64,000 bases of DNA from Stachybotrys elegans (taxonomy: Eukaryota > Ascomycota > Sordariomycetes > Hypocreales > Stachybotryaceae). The stretch covers positions 5,952,001-6,016,000 of the forward strand of contig JAGPNK010000001.1 in NCBI GenBank assembly GCA_020746835.1. The letters are read 5' to 3'. A model generated the notes under the pieces. It saw only the letters and a program-made list of their open reading frames with translations. It was not told where the DNA came from and did not search any database. The position numbers were made by a program, and so were the translations under genes. Each line of letters starts with the position of its first letter. The first letter of the stretch is position 1. This document shows, in pieces, positions 21,107 to 31,685 of this stretch.

Positions 21107-23321
21107 ATGTCTGAGGAAGATGATGGGCGGACCAGGAAGAGGGTTCGTGTATCCAGAGCCTGCGATCCTTGCCGTCGTCGAAAAGAGAAATGCGATGGTG
21201 ATCAGCCTTGTTGTCAAAGGTGTACAGCAACATCTCGTACCTGCTTCTATAACCCCTACCGAAGGCGCGGGTTGCGTCCTGGCTACGTCCGCATACTCGA
21301 AATATTTCTCGGCTTAATCCTACACGCTTTTGATGGCGCTGAGGATCTGTTGCTTTCTGTGCTACGCCAGAGACCTGATAAGCCGTCGTCCCCCATCAAT
21401 TGTCGTCTGCGACGACAGGGTCAATCAGACGTTGTCTCCTTGCTACAATTGTGGCGCAAAAGCACCGTCTTGGAGGACCTGCAGGGCGCGCTAGACACAG
21501 TCGAAGCAGTCGAAGACGAGGACTTGTACATCCAAGGTCTGGACACTGAGGTGACTTCTACCTTCAATGCGCTCTTTCGACGCTCGCCTTCCGAAACACA
21601 AACTTGGATTCCAGAAGATACCTCGTTTCAGCCACATTCTCCCGAGCCGAATCCAACAGTACCGCTTCCAAACCAGCAGGAACAAAGCTGTCCGGTGTCA
21701 GTGCTGCAGTTCAGTCTCCTTTCAGCGCCGAGACTTCCAGCAAATTGGTCTCGTCTTGTTGATGTCTATGTCTCAGAGACGCATAACTGGCTCCCCATCA
21801 TCCAGAAGTACAAACTGTTTCGGACTGCAAGCTTGATCGCCAGAGCAGAGAGCAATCCGGATTCCCGAATGCCAGACAAGGGGGATGTGGCGCTTCTGTG
21901 GGCTGTCTTTGCTTACAGCTCAAACCATGCGGATTCTACTTGCTCGCAGACAGAGGACGGTCAAGTGAGCCAGGAAGGGCTCATTTCGCATGCAAAGGCA
22001 ATGGCGATGCAGGAGCTGCCACAATACGATATAGGACATGTTCATGCCAGCCTGATCCTGGCGCTGCTAGAGATGCGTCGGGGTCCATGGCGGAACTCGT
22101 GGCTCTGGGTGGGCCGAGCTGTCTATACAGCCAACCTCCTTGGGGTAATCCCCCAGGGCCGAGATCACTCCACCGACGAGGAGATACGTCGCTGTTTCCT
22201 TGGATGTTTTGTAGTCGACTCTCTCATAGCTACTCGCCTTGGCTTCCGACCATATTTTCAGAGATCCGATCTGCAGGGCTTGCCTGATGATGGTCCGGAA
22301 GAATGGGAGCTATGGCGGCCGGTCTCAGCAACTTCTGCAGTGTCACCGACTCCGGGTCCGGGTCGCATACTCAGCACATTTAACAGCCTGTGCTATATGG
22401 TAGCGGCCATCGGACAGTATAGTGATGAAGAAACTCATCCTAGACCTCAGCTCCGAGATCTCATTACTCATCTTACAGGGCGTGACTATCACAGCAATCT
22501 TTCAGAGCCTCAGTCGGAAGCCTCCATCGCAAGCGAGCCTCCACATATCTTGCAAGTCAAGCTGGCTGCAGCGACAGCTTATTTGAGCTTACCGACCACT
22601 GACCCGGCTACTGATGCGCTGCCTTCACATGATGCTATTCAAAAGAATGTCTCACAAATTGTCAAGCTCGTCAATTCTGAAAGGACCGCATTTAGCAATC
22701 CGTCATTACCTCCCGCTTTACAGTTGTTTACGCATTTCCTGCGCAGCAATCAGTTGCTGTCCTCTAGAATTGGAATTGGCATTCCTACTACATCTGATCT
22801 CCAGCACTTAGACACAACTAGTACGGCAGTGCCTGGTCCTTCTGTGCATGATGAGAATACGAGTCTTCCAATGATGGCGCACAGTCCACGGACAACCGGC
22901 GACCTCACTGATACTTCTGCGTTCTACAACATGTCTGCTGCATCAGCCATGGCTCAGAATCCGGGTGTAATAATCCCAAGTGCGGAGGGTAACCCGTCAT
23001 CCGAGTCTTCTCGATTTATCCCAGTGCAGACCCCGCCACTGTCCATACAGGAATCTCAGCAGCATCCACCGAATCTGGACGGCCATGGTAAAGTTGCAGG
23101 ACCCCTTGATGAGGAGGGCTCGGATGGCCTATTCAACCAACTGGCATCGCTGAACAGCTCTGAATGGTGCGTGGAGAAGCTTCACAGCCTTTTCTACATA
23201 CATTCTTGTACTGACATTGCACAGGCCAACACTACCCGAAGAATTCATGCAACATCTGGGTCTGTCGAGAGACGGATCTCTCTTTGAGTTTCAAAGTCTC
23301 TTTACATCACATGATAGATAA
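21107..23321 (+). CDS. qutA: QutA/Qa-1F-type Zn2Cys6 transcriptional activator
   Basis: Nuclear activator of quinate catabolic genes. The model joins 21107-23166 and 23225-23321 (58 bp intron, GTGCGT donor, CACAG acceptor), 718 residues. Splicing gives the C-terminus EFMQHLGLSRDGSLFEFQSL instead of a frame that stops at 23287. The Zn2Cys6 cluster is complete: C19, C22, C29, C36, C39 and C46. It is followed by the linker RRRGLRPGYVRILEIFLGL, typical of the QutA/Qa-1F subgroup. The fungal-specific middle homology region lies around residues 200-420 (WLPIIQKYKLFRTASLIARA and the LWAVFAYSS, GRAVYTANLLGV, EEIRRCFLGCFVVDS helices). It is divergent from the qutR-like gene. In known systems the repressor binds this activator until quinate or its derivatives appear. 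Confidence 0.93.
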
Positions 23322-23520
23322 CGAAATATCGAGAAAGGTCAATTTGAAGATGGCTTACTCGCGCTCGATATTGTAATCACCCATGTATCCGCGGTTCATG
23401 GCTAGAACCGTGACCGGACATTTGGCTCTGCTTCAGTCGCCGCTCGCAGAGAAGCAGAAACATTTCTAAATCCCACAAATATGCCCTGATAGATATGTAG
23501 TAATACCCCAAACTTTCCAT

Positions 23521-23976
23521 TTAAGCCAATTTTGAGGCAAGTTTGAGATGTTTCGCCGCAAACTCGATAGCTGCAGTGTATCCAAATGTGGACATGCCGC
23601 AAATGACGGCTGCAGCTTTATCCTGGAAGTAGCTATGGTGACGGAAAGCCTCTCTGGAGTGCACATTCGTGACGTGCAGCTCAATGAAGGGGATGTCGAC
23701 GCCAAGTAGCGCATCACGAATTGCGACACTTGTGTGGGTGAAAGCGCCCGGGTTAATGACGATGACGTCGACGTTGCCCCGGGCTTGCTGGATGCGATCG
23801 ATAATGGCGCCCTCCCAATTGGACTGAAAGGCGTCGAATGTGACACCGAGATCAGAACATTGTTTCTGCGCTGACTCGACGACGTCGTCGAGGGTCGTGC
23901 TGCCATAGAGATGCGGCTCGCGGGTGCCGAGGAGGTTGAGATTTGGGCCGTTGACGAGGAGGATGCTGCGACCCAT
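23521..23976 (-). CDS. qutE: Type II 3-dehydroquinate dehydratase (catabolic dehydroquinase)
   Basis: Catalyses 3-dehydroquinate to 3-dehydroshikimate, the second step of quinate use. ATG 23976 opens 151 residues, the normal length for the dodecameric type II enzyme. Active-site motifs are intact: [17 protein letters not shown] with the catalytic-site arginine and tyrosine, [29 protein letters not shown], and [18 protein letters not shown] with the catalytic histidine. The C-terminus [16 protein letters not shown] is also typical. There is no intron. It is convergent with the activator gene (about 200 bp apart) and upstream, on the same strand, of the maleylacetate reductase gene. High confidence. 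Confidence 0.96.
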   Translation of the reverse strand: MGRSILLVNGPNLNLLGTREPHLYGSTTLDDVVESAQKQCSDLGVTFDAFQSNWEGAIIDRIQQARGNVDVIVINPGAFTHTSVAIRDALLGVDIPFIELHVTNVHSREAFRHHSYFQDKAAAVICGMSTFGYTAAIEFAAKHLKLASKLA

Positions 23977-24583
23977 TTTGCTGATGAAGCTCTGGTATAT
24001 AGCCTGGAGTTGACGCTTGGTTTGGGTCCTGAATGAGTGTGAACTGTTGCTCCTCAGATGGGGATGCGATTCAGTTCTTTTTCTCGGGATTAATAACCTC
24101 GGCTTGAGGCCTGGGGAGATGCAGGGTAGTTGGAGATGCCGGCTGAGTCTTTACGCGCTGGCTAGCTCTACCCACCGGTCCTAAGCACAAGCTCCGCACT
24201 ATTCGAGAACCATTTTATTCAGTCTTTGGATGAGACTGCTTGTTACTAAGTGGTCTCCATGTCGGAGACGTAGCGGGATTCACGACATTGTATTGCGAAT
24301 CCCTGTCAAGTAGCACTCTCCTTAATTTGTCACTTTGCGCCGCAGCTTCTACAGAATGGAAGATTGATGAGATTGCTCCAAGATTCCAGAAGAAAAAAAG
24401 AACAAATACTGATCTTGTATGTTCGGAGGCATTTTGCGTGGTAGTAGTTGGAATTTTCGTAAACTATGGGTACGGCTCGATTTTATACCACGAATCAATG
24501 TATCCTCGAGGCAGGACTTTTCCACCATGTCAACTGCACGACCAATTCTCTAACTGCATTATGGCGTTGGGCACAGGCTCGCC
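23977..24583. other. Intergenic; promoter of the dehydroquinase gene
   Basis: About 600 bp. It holds the presumed dehydroquinase promoter next to 23976 and the 3' flank of the reductase gene. Frames read here are in shadow of nothing recognisable. Confidence 0.4.
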
Positions 24584-25657
24584 TCATAGGTCCGCTTTCG
24601 CTTCTTCGCCAGCCCAAGCCCTCCGGATCAGCTCTTGGATGGAAGATGGCTCAATGGCCCGTGGATTCCAGTACGGGTTGCTGACAGCAATTTCGGTAGC
24701 TTGGGCCACGTTTTCCTCCTTCATCCCAAATGACTGCAAGTCTCTTACAACCTCAAGCTTCTGTAAAAGACGATTGAGGCCTTGGATCGCATCGCCATCA
24801 CTCTCAGGGAGGGCTGTCGCTAGTGCTGCCATGGCCTGGGGTACACTTGGCGCGTTGTATGCAAGCGCATGAGGAAGGACAATAGTGTGTGTCTCGGCAT
24901 GCGGCAGGTTAAAGCTGCCGCCGAGAGTATGACAGAGCTTGTGGTGGAGGGACATGCCCACGCTTCCGAGACATGTACCACAGAGCCAGGCGCCGTATAG
25001 AGCCCTTGATCGTGCTTCCTTTGAGGACGGGTTCTCTTTGATGACTGGTAAAGCCTCAGCAAGTGCCTTTACCCCTTCTTGTGCCAGCAGGCTGATGATC
25101 GGGTTGCCGTTGCGAGCGTACAAGGCTTCGACAGCGTGTGCAATAGCATTGATACCGCTCGTCGTACTGAGGCTAGCCGGAAGAGTCATAGTTAGGTCTA
25201 CATCGTATATGACCGTCCCAGGTAGGATCTTGGGGTCGGATGTAGTGCTTTTGCGACCGTCTTGAGTCTCCCCGAGGATCGGCGTCACCTCACTACCGGC
25301 ATATGTGGTCGGAATAGTCAGATGGTAGAGGCCGGTCCGAAAGCTAATCGCCTTGCCGAGGCCAATTGTGCTTCCTCCGCCGATGGATATGATTGAGTCG
25401 GCGCCGGAATCTAGAGCAACACCTGAAGCCTTTTCTGTGATGCTCACAGGCGTGTGCATGGTTGCCTCGCCGAATAGCGCCGCAACCTTGCCATTAAGGA
25501 TCTTCTTGATATCCTCGGCCTGCGACGTCTGTTGAGGTGTAGATAAAATAAGAGGTTTGGACAGACCGAGTCTCTCAAGCTCAGCAGGAATCCTTGCGAT
25601 GGTACCCGAGCCGAAGATAACGCGGCTCGGGTTCGCCTGGTACTCGAAGCTGTCCAT
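24584..25657 (-). CDS. Maleylacetate reductase (iron-type alcohol dehydrogenase family)
   Basis: Reduces maleylacetate to 3-oxoadipate with NAD(P)H, the step after hydroxyquinol ring cleavage. ATG 25657 gives 357 residues, the usual size of maleylacetate reductases (about 350). The fold is that of the group III/Fe-type dehydrogenases. Visible motifs are FGSGTIARIPAELERLGL at the N-terminus, the nucleotide-binding SIGGGSTIGLGKAI, IPTTYAGSEVTPILGE, and the C-terminal domain SLHHKLCHTLGGSFNLPHAE with the histidines that line the active site. There is no intron. It shares a 308 bp divergent promoter with the intradiol dioxygenase, strong evidence that the two act together. Assignment over other Fe-ADHs rests on this pairing plus YAGSE(V/M)TPI-type motifs. 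Confidence 0.92.
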   Translation of the reverse strand: MDSFEYQANPSRVIFGSGTIARIPAELERLGLSKPLILSTPQQTSQAEDIKKILNGKVAALFGEATMHTPVSITEKASGVALDSGADSIISIGGGSTIGLGKAISFRTGLYHLTIPTTYAGSEVTPILGETQDGRKSTTSDPKILPGTVIYDVDLTMTLPASLSTTSGINAIAHAVEALYARNGNPIISLLAQEGVKALAEALPVIKENPSSKEARSRALYGAWLCGTCLGSVGMSLHHKLCHTLGGSFNLPHAETHTIVLPHALAYNAPSVPQAMAALATALPESDGDAIQGLNRLLQKLEVVRDLQSFGMKEENVAQATEIAVSNPYWNPRAIEPSSIQELIRRAWAGEEAKADL

Positions 25658-25965
25658 GTTGCGTGTTCGGCTGCTGTGGGGGTTGTAGAGAAGAAATTGC
25701 CAACTCTTTGTTCACCCGGATAACAAGGAGAAGTAATGTCTCGAGGAAGTGCGAGTTAGCAAGCCGGTTAATACTTTTAGCGCGCAGACGGCGTCACTTG
25801 ATTCATGCTGTTGTAATAAGTGTCCCTTTCCCCACTGCGGGCGAAGGGGCACAAAGCCGGGCACAACAATCCTATTTTCCTCGTGAACCTACCCCTCGGA
25901 TTGTAGAGTCTTTTTCGTCACATTATTGTCGTAAGCAAAAGCAGCGACGCGTTCATCTGCCCAGG
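25658..25965. promoter_or_regulatory. Divergent promoter, maleylacetate reductase and intradiol dioxygenase
   Basis: 308 bp between start codons; both promoters lie here. A half-site-like CCGGATAACAAGG occurs near 25717, resembling one arm of the known QutA/Qa-1F site, but I see no matching second arm. Confidence 0.5.
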
Positions 25966-27036
25966 ATGGCCCAGTACCAGCGCCCAGATGTCCCTCCTAT
26001 GAAGGACCTTACCACCGAGAACATCACGGACAATGTCCAGGCAATCAACTCAAATTGCCCTGATGCTCGACTCAGATTTTTGCTCGATCGTCTTGTCAAC
26101 CATCTTCACGATTTTGCGAGAGAAACGCGACTCAGCATCACTGAATGGGAAGCCACAATCAAGTTCCTTGTCGACGTTGGCAAGATAAGTACCGACGTGC
26201 GCCAGGAATTTGTCCTTCTCTCAGATGTCCTGGGTTTGTCCCTACTTGTTGATGCAATTGATCATCCCAAGCTCCAAAATGCTACAGAGGGCACAGTCCT
26301 CGGTCCCTTTCACACTACCGACGCCCACCATGTTGCACATGGCCACCAGATCTCAAACGACGCAGATGGAGAGCCTTTGCTTGCGATTTGTACAGTCAAA
26401 GATACTCACGGAATGCCAATCTCCCATGTTGCTGTAGATGTGTGGGAGACTGACTCAAAAGGCTTCTATGATGTCCAATACGCAGATAGGGGCGACAAGC
26501 CGGATGGTCGCGCGATTGTCGAGAGTGACGAGAATGGCGTCATCTTCTTTAACGCAATCGTGCCCGTGCCTTACCCGATTCCAAATGATGGACCAGTCGG
26601 AAAGCTGCTGGAGAAGCTGAAGCGCCACTGCTACCGACCCAGTCACATGCACTTTATGTTGAAGAAACCAGGCTATGACCGGCTTATTACGTACGTGAAC
26701 CCATGCCTCTGCTGACAGACCGTATAGCTCCAAGGTTTCTTAACTGACTCGTTAATAAGTGCACTTTACCTTCGAGGCGACCCTTTCGAGACTTCAGACG
26801 CTGTGTTTGGCGTCAAGGAATCCCTGATCGTTGACCTTGCGCGAGTGGGAAGTACGGAAGGACTGGCAGAAAAGTACAATGTGTCCCCAGATACGAAGCT
26901 TTTGACATACGACTTTATCCTCATTACAGAAGAGGAGGCACGGCAAGCGCGCGAAGAGGCCGCCCAAAGGGTTGCTGATAAGCAGGGGGGGAAGCTGAAA
27001 GTTGTTGGCGGTCTTCTTGTTCCATCAGATTCATGA
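25966..27036 (+). CDS. Intradiol ring-cleavage dioxygenase, hydroxyquinol 1,2-dioxygenase type
   Basis: Non-haem Fe(III) dioxygenase predicted to cleave hydroxyquinol to maleylacetate. The model joins 25966-26690 and 26760-27036 (69 bp intron), 333 residues; the splice restores LITALYLRGDPFETSDAVFG. The N-terminal helical dimerisation domain (about 10-105) precedes TEGTVLGPFHTTDAHHVAHG. The iron ligands of the family are visible as Y168 (KGFYDVQY), Y203 (PVPYPIPNDGPVG), H227 and H229 (YRPSHMHFML). The YPIPNDGPVG sequence and the paired maleylacetate reductase favour hydroxyquinol rather than catechol as substrate. The ATG at 25966 is preferred because upstream in-frame sequence is promoter. 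An in-frame read-through of the intron stops at once. Downstream, SDH2 follows on the same strand. Confidence 0.93.
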
Positions 27037-27568
27037 ACTACATATACTAGAATAACCGAAATTTCTTAGAACGCTTCCGTCAATGTATTACAAGTGGTGC
27101 AATCACGACCCCAATGATTCCTTACAAGAATTTGCAGATACCCCTTAAGACAATGAGTTCAACGGACCACCACGATACTCTGATTTTGTTAGCAGACTGG
27201 ATGGGAAATGGATCAGATGCTACTCCGCACCCGCCTTACCTGCGCTAGTCAGCTCTGGATCTAGATTAATCGGATTGTGGAATTTCCCGTTCGTGTGCCC
27301 CAATGGGATATTCGAAGAGATTAATCGAACATGCTTGCGTGGCCGCAAGACCCAGCCCCTGGGAACCCACTTCGATGGACCTCATCGGCTCAAGTCATAA
27401 CCGAGAGAAAGGGTGCAAGTTGCCGCTCCTCGACTAGCGCGAGTGGTCAAGGTTCATTTGCCTCCTTCGCGTTTCGGCGTTCGGTCACTGGCCTAGATTT
27501 TTGTGAGGGCTGACATATTTCCACCTTACATCTACGGTACTGCAGCACTGCCGAGACAAACATACATC
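27037..27568. promoter_or_regulatory. Intergenic region upstream of SDH2
   Basis: About 530 bp between the dioxygenase stop and the SDH2 start, including the 36-bp repeat copy B. No other feature is recognised. Confidence 0.45.
27276..27311 (+). repeat. 36-bp dispersed repeat, copy B
   Basis: Opposite orientation to copies A and C, containing GTGTGCCCCAATGGGATAT. It lies about 258 bp upstream of the SDH2 start codon. It differs from each other copy at four of 36 positions. Confidence 0.9.
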
Positions 27569-28441
27569 ATGGCTCCCTCTGTCGAAACCAGTCACGGTTC
27601 AGCAAAGCAGTTTCATATCTTCGGCAATGGAATATCCTTCAGTGTCTCTCCTATTATTCACAATGCTGGATTTCAGCACGATGGACTTCCTCATACCTAC
27701 GACATCCGAGAGTCAAAAGACATAGATGGCGTTGCATCTCTTATCCAGGCGACGGATTTCGGCGGTGGAAGCATCACCATGCCTCACAAGCTACAAGCGC
27801 ATAAATACTGCGACGAGCTTACCGAACATGCTCGAGCGATTGGTGCAGTCAATACATTCGTCGTTGGTGAGAAGAATGGAAAGAGGACGGTTACTGGCGA
27901 GAACACAGACTGGTCCGGCCTCGCCAGTTTGATCAATTCTTACGCAAACACAAGACAACAGAAATTGCAGACCGGCCTGGTCATCGGCGCAGGAGGCGCC
28001 TCGCGCGCTGCACTCTATGCTATGCACCAAGCAGGCTTGCAGAAGTTATACATCCAGAATCGGACCAAGGCGAAAGCGGAGGCAGTGCGCGAAACGTTTG
28101 CACCTCTCTTCGACGTAGTGGTCCTCAACGACCTCGCTACTATTCCCGAGAAGCCAGATGTCATCATTGGCACTGTACCAGCAGATACCACTGTTGAGTC
28201 TCGGTTTCAGAACATCTTTGGCGAAAAAGGCGTTTGCATCGAGATGTCCTACAAGCCGAGAGTTACGCCGCTCCTGATGGCGACCCAGAAGCATCAAGGG
28301 TGGAATATGGTCACGGGTATCGAGGTTCTGCTTGCCCAAGCGTTTGACCAATACCGACTGTGGACGGGAAAAGAGGCTCCGGAGGAGGCAATGGTTCGTG
28401 CAGTCCAGGCACATGAAGCTAAGATGGCAAAGCTGTCTTAA
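27569..28441 (+). CDS. qutB: Quinate/shikimate 5-dehydrogenase SDH2 (QutB/Qa-3 type)
   Basis: NAD(P)-dependent oxidation of quinate or shikimate, the entry step of the pathway. ATG 27569 (CATCATGGCT context) gives 290 residues. The frame is open further upstream, but the first real ATG is here. The substrate loop FSVSPIIHNAGF keeps the full SxS pattern (S25, S27). The catalytic lysine is K74 (TMPHKLQ) and aspartate D114 (ENTDWSG). The Rossmann loop GAGGASRAALYAM and NRTKAKAE suggest nucleotide binding. The C-terminus GIEVLLAQAFDQYRLWTGK is canonical. Of the three stand-alone paralogues in the cluster this is the one with an orthodox active site, so I assign the classical activity to it. There is no intron. 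Confidence 0.93.
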   Translation: MAPSVETSHGSAKQFHIFGNGISFSVSPIIHNAGFQHDGLPHTYDIRESKDIDGVASLIQATDFGGGSITMPHKLQAHKYCDELTEHARAIGAVNTFVVGEKNGKRTVTGENTDWSGLASLINSYANTRQQKLQTGLVIGAGGASRAALYAMHQAGLQKLYIQNRTKAKAEAVRETFAPLFDVVVLNDLATIPEKPDVIIGTVPADTTVESRFQNIFGEKGVCIEMSYKPRVTPLLMATQKHQGWNMVTGIEVLLAQAFDQYRLWTGKEAPEEAMVRAVQAHEAKMAKLS

Positions 28442-28771
28442 AGGCGTATAGGAAGGTTTAAGTGTTAAATGCATCCATATAAATCATTATCCGTCGAAAT
28501 CAGCAAACGGATTCTCAAAATCTTATCGAGGCCAATACTTTTTATGAAAACCTTACTGCTTGCATCGGACTGTCAGCTTTGTTTATCACGTACGCTTGTG
28601 GAAAGCGGCTTGACAAATATGTTCATGGACGAGCATATGTTCAACACCTCGTATAGTTTAAACATCTTCTGTCTCCTTACTTTGGAGCGGCCCTCGAGCA
28701 TGAGAGTACATGTATCCGTGCCTTATGCCTACTCACGATAGTCCCAAAACCCCTGACATCTCTGCGACCTT
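28442..28771. other. Convergent 3' intergenic region
   Basis: About 330 bp between the stops of SDH2 and the permease gene. No feature seen. Confidence 0.4.
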
Positions 28772-30469
28772 TCAAGCCGGAGAAGTTTCCACGTGGGAAG
28801 TGTGCGTCTTCTCGCCAGCAAGGAACTCATCCGCACCAGCCTCTGCACGATCCCGAATAATCTGATCGGTCTTCCTGCGCCAAGAGTAAGCCAGACCCTC
28901 CTGACTGAAGAGAATGTCCATGTCCTCGAGAGACATCCCCTTGGTCTCAGGGATGAAGGCGAAACTGAAGATGATACCGAACAGAACGGAGAAGCCGAAG
29001 AGGAAAAATGTGCCATAGGTGATGTTGGCCATCATGTAAGGGGTAGAGTACACAATGGTAAACTGGCCAAGCCATTGTGCGCAGGTAGTCACTAGCATGC
29101 AGGCGGAACGGATAGCCATGGGGAAGACTTCAGCACTGTGATATACTTAGCGTTAAACTCGAATTCTTGTCAAGAAGCTTACCAGAAGATCCATGGGATG
29201 CCATTCCAAGACATGGCATAGAAGACGGAGAAAATGTAGACCATGGCGATGGCGGCGTAGGCACCAGGGCTCCTGCCAACGGAGACTCCGTCAAAGGATC
29301 CGGTGACCTTGGCGAAGGCACCAATGTAGAGAAGGGCAACCATGGCACCGGCAGAACCAATGAGCAGGGCATTACGGCGGCCGATACGTTCCACACCCCA
29401 AATCATGAAGACGGTTGTGGCACTAGCCTTGACAATACCAAATATGCCAGTGGCAAGAAGACCAACGTCAGTGCCAGTGAAGCCGATAGCCTGGAAGATT
29501 GACGGGGAGTAGTAGTTGAGAGCGTTGATACCGGACATGTTCTGAATGAACATGAGGGCGATACCGAGAAGGAGACGCTTCCTGTTTGAGGGAACAGTAG
29601 CAATCTCCTTGACCTTGGCAACAAAAGAGTTGTGAGCTCCCATGGCACGCTCTTGCTCAATCTGCTGAAGAACGGTGTTGACTTCCCAGTTCAGGTACTC
29701 GTCATCTGCAGGGAGCTGACGGAGCCGCTGGAGAACAGTGCGGGCCTGCTCAGTGCGGTTGGCATTCAGAAGCCAACGGGGAGACTCGGGCTGGAACCAC
29801 ATGCAGATGCTTAACAAGCCACCAGGGATGAACTGCAGGGCAAAGGGGATGTACCACTGAGAATCACTTGTAGGCGACAAGTGAAGGTTCACACCGTAAT
29901 TGACCCAGAAGCCGAAGATTTGGAAAACTTGCAAGAAGATTTCGAAGATGCCAATCAACCTTCCGCGGATGGCTGGGGGTGATGACTCGGAGATGTAGAT
30001 GGGAATTATCATGGATGAAGCGCCAACGGCCAGCCCTCACCAATGTTAGCATTCGCGTGACAAGGTGGTGCGAAGACATACCTGTTAAAGCTCGACCAGC
30101 GTAAATCAGACCAACGATGCCGTCGGAGGCAACCTGCAGGATAGCACCAATGTTGAAGATGAAGCCACAGACGATCAGGGGCCAACGGCGGCCGAATCGC
30201 TCAGTAGCCATGTAGACGAAGATGACACCGAAGAAACAACCAGCCTGGAATGTGCTGACAATGTTCGCCCGGAGACTCGCAAGGGCGTCTCCTGTGTTGG
30301 AAGAAAGTCCAAAGCGGTCTTGGAACGACGGCAGAGACATCGTGCCGCCGATGAAGGCAGAGTCGTAGCCGAACATGGCAGAACCCATGGCGGCAGAGAT
30401 GGCGAGGGCATAGACGCGCCAGTTGTACACCTGCGGCGGAGCCTGGTGTGTGGTGTGGTCCTTTGCCAT
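28772..30469 (-). CDS. qutD: Quinate permease (QutD/Qa-y type), MFS sugar-porter family
   Basis: Plasma-membrane proton symporter predicted to import quinate. The model is complement(28772-29135, 29183-30035, 30082-30469), 534 residues, with introns of 47 and 46 bp in correct phase. Twelve membrane segments are evident. Sugar-porter signatures: ATERFGRRWPLI after helix 2, AGRALTG...PIYISESSPPAIRGR after helix 4-5, WFQPESPRWLL after helix 6, ERIGRRNALL after helix 8 and FAFIPETKGMSLEDMD at the end. The N-terminus is short and cytosolic (MAKDHTTHQAPPQVYNWRVY), which matches quinate permeases closely. It is divergent from SDH3, with a 1.2 kb promoter region between. High confidence for the family; quinate as substrate is strongly supported by context. 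Confidence 0.94.
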
Positions 30470-31685
30470 GACTACGTTGGGAAAGAAAGAAGAGAGAGAA
30501 AACCAGAAGATCCTTGAGCTTCTTTAGCGCTAGTTCACGCAAAAGGGAAGAGTTGCATCAAAGTGAAGGGCGAGATGGGGATGAACAGATGAAGGCAGCA
30601 TCTGCATTTAAGGTGATGAGACGAGTGAGCCTTGCCTGAAGGGGGTAGAACGTGGACCCATTACCCCAGGTCCCCGGAGAACATGGCGTGGGGCCCCGCG
30701 TTTTATGAAGGTTAAGATCTTTCCCCCTATTTCCCCTGCCTAGGCAGTATTGCGGAGTATGGGGAGGGGAGACACCTGACACCCTGGTTGTTATGGACAA
30801 GGATCAGAGTTCGCCTCGCCCAGCTTGCAAAGTAACAACAAGCACTTTCGCCTGTGCCAAGATGGTCCCGACAATTCTCTAAGCTATTTTGCCAGTGATA
30901 GAAGTACCAGCATTCCTCTTGTTTACATCGCATACCCCTTTTTGCTGCCTGGACCGCTGATTGAGGACATCCCCGTCTAGCTGGCCCAACGCCCTACGTT
31001 CCAGGCCTTTTGCATGCTCTGTGACCTAGGGCCAATTTGAATGCCTTGCCAATGGGTTCCTTTTGACCCGGGCCTCAAGGAACCGGCTCTGCTTCTTGTA
31101 GCTACTCCAGCCGCAGCAGCCTGAGCTTCGGTCTCCATCGATGTAGCGATGCAGAATTATCGCTAGCTTCGTCCAGGTCGCGGGCGTCATTGCAAGGCTA
31201 TGCATAGCAAATTACGGTGGACAGGTATGACACGGTCAGCAGGGGTGATGGGAAGCGTGACATTGAGTGTACATAGTTTCACGTAGTCTGGTGGATTATC
31301 TTCGCCGACCCGCAATTCGATTGCTAGTCGGTACACCTGACTTCTGAACCTTGTCGTCGTTAGACTTGGCCCGGTTAAGAGCTGAGCCGACGCAGAGAGA
31401 ATGTAGCCCTGAGGGTGTGAGAGCTTGGTGCGAACTTGGGAGTAGCCGGCGGGCTCGGTAGAAGCGTGGTGAAGACAATTCGACGATCAGATCTAGTTGC
31501 TGCCCCTTTCTGCGATATCTTTGCGACTGGTGGAAGTACCCGGATTCCCTAACAAGCCACCTAAGCAGGGTAAACCCGCATCAGCCCCAAGATAAGAGGG
31601 ACTCGCACATTGCAACATATTTCGCATATCGCAGGCGAACAATAGCTTCCCTCGTTTGGGCTCACTCTTCTCGGTGATAGTCACC
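30470..31685. promoter_or_regulatory. Divergent intergenic region, permease and SDH3
   Basis: About 1.2 kb with no supported gene. It must hold both promoters. Only short open frames occur. Confidence 0.45.
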
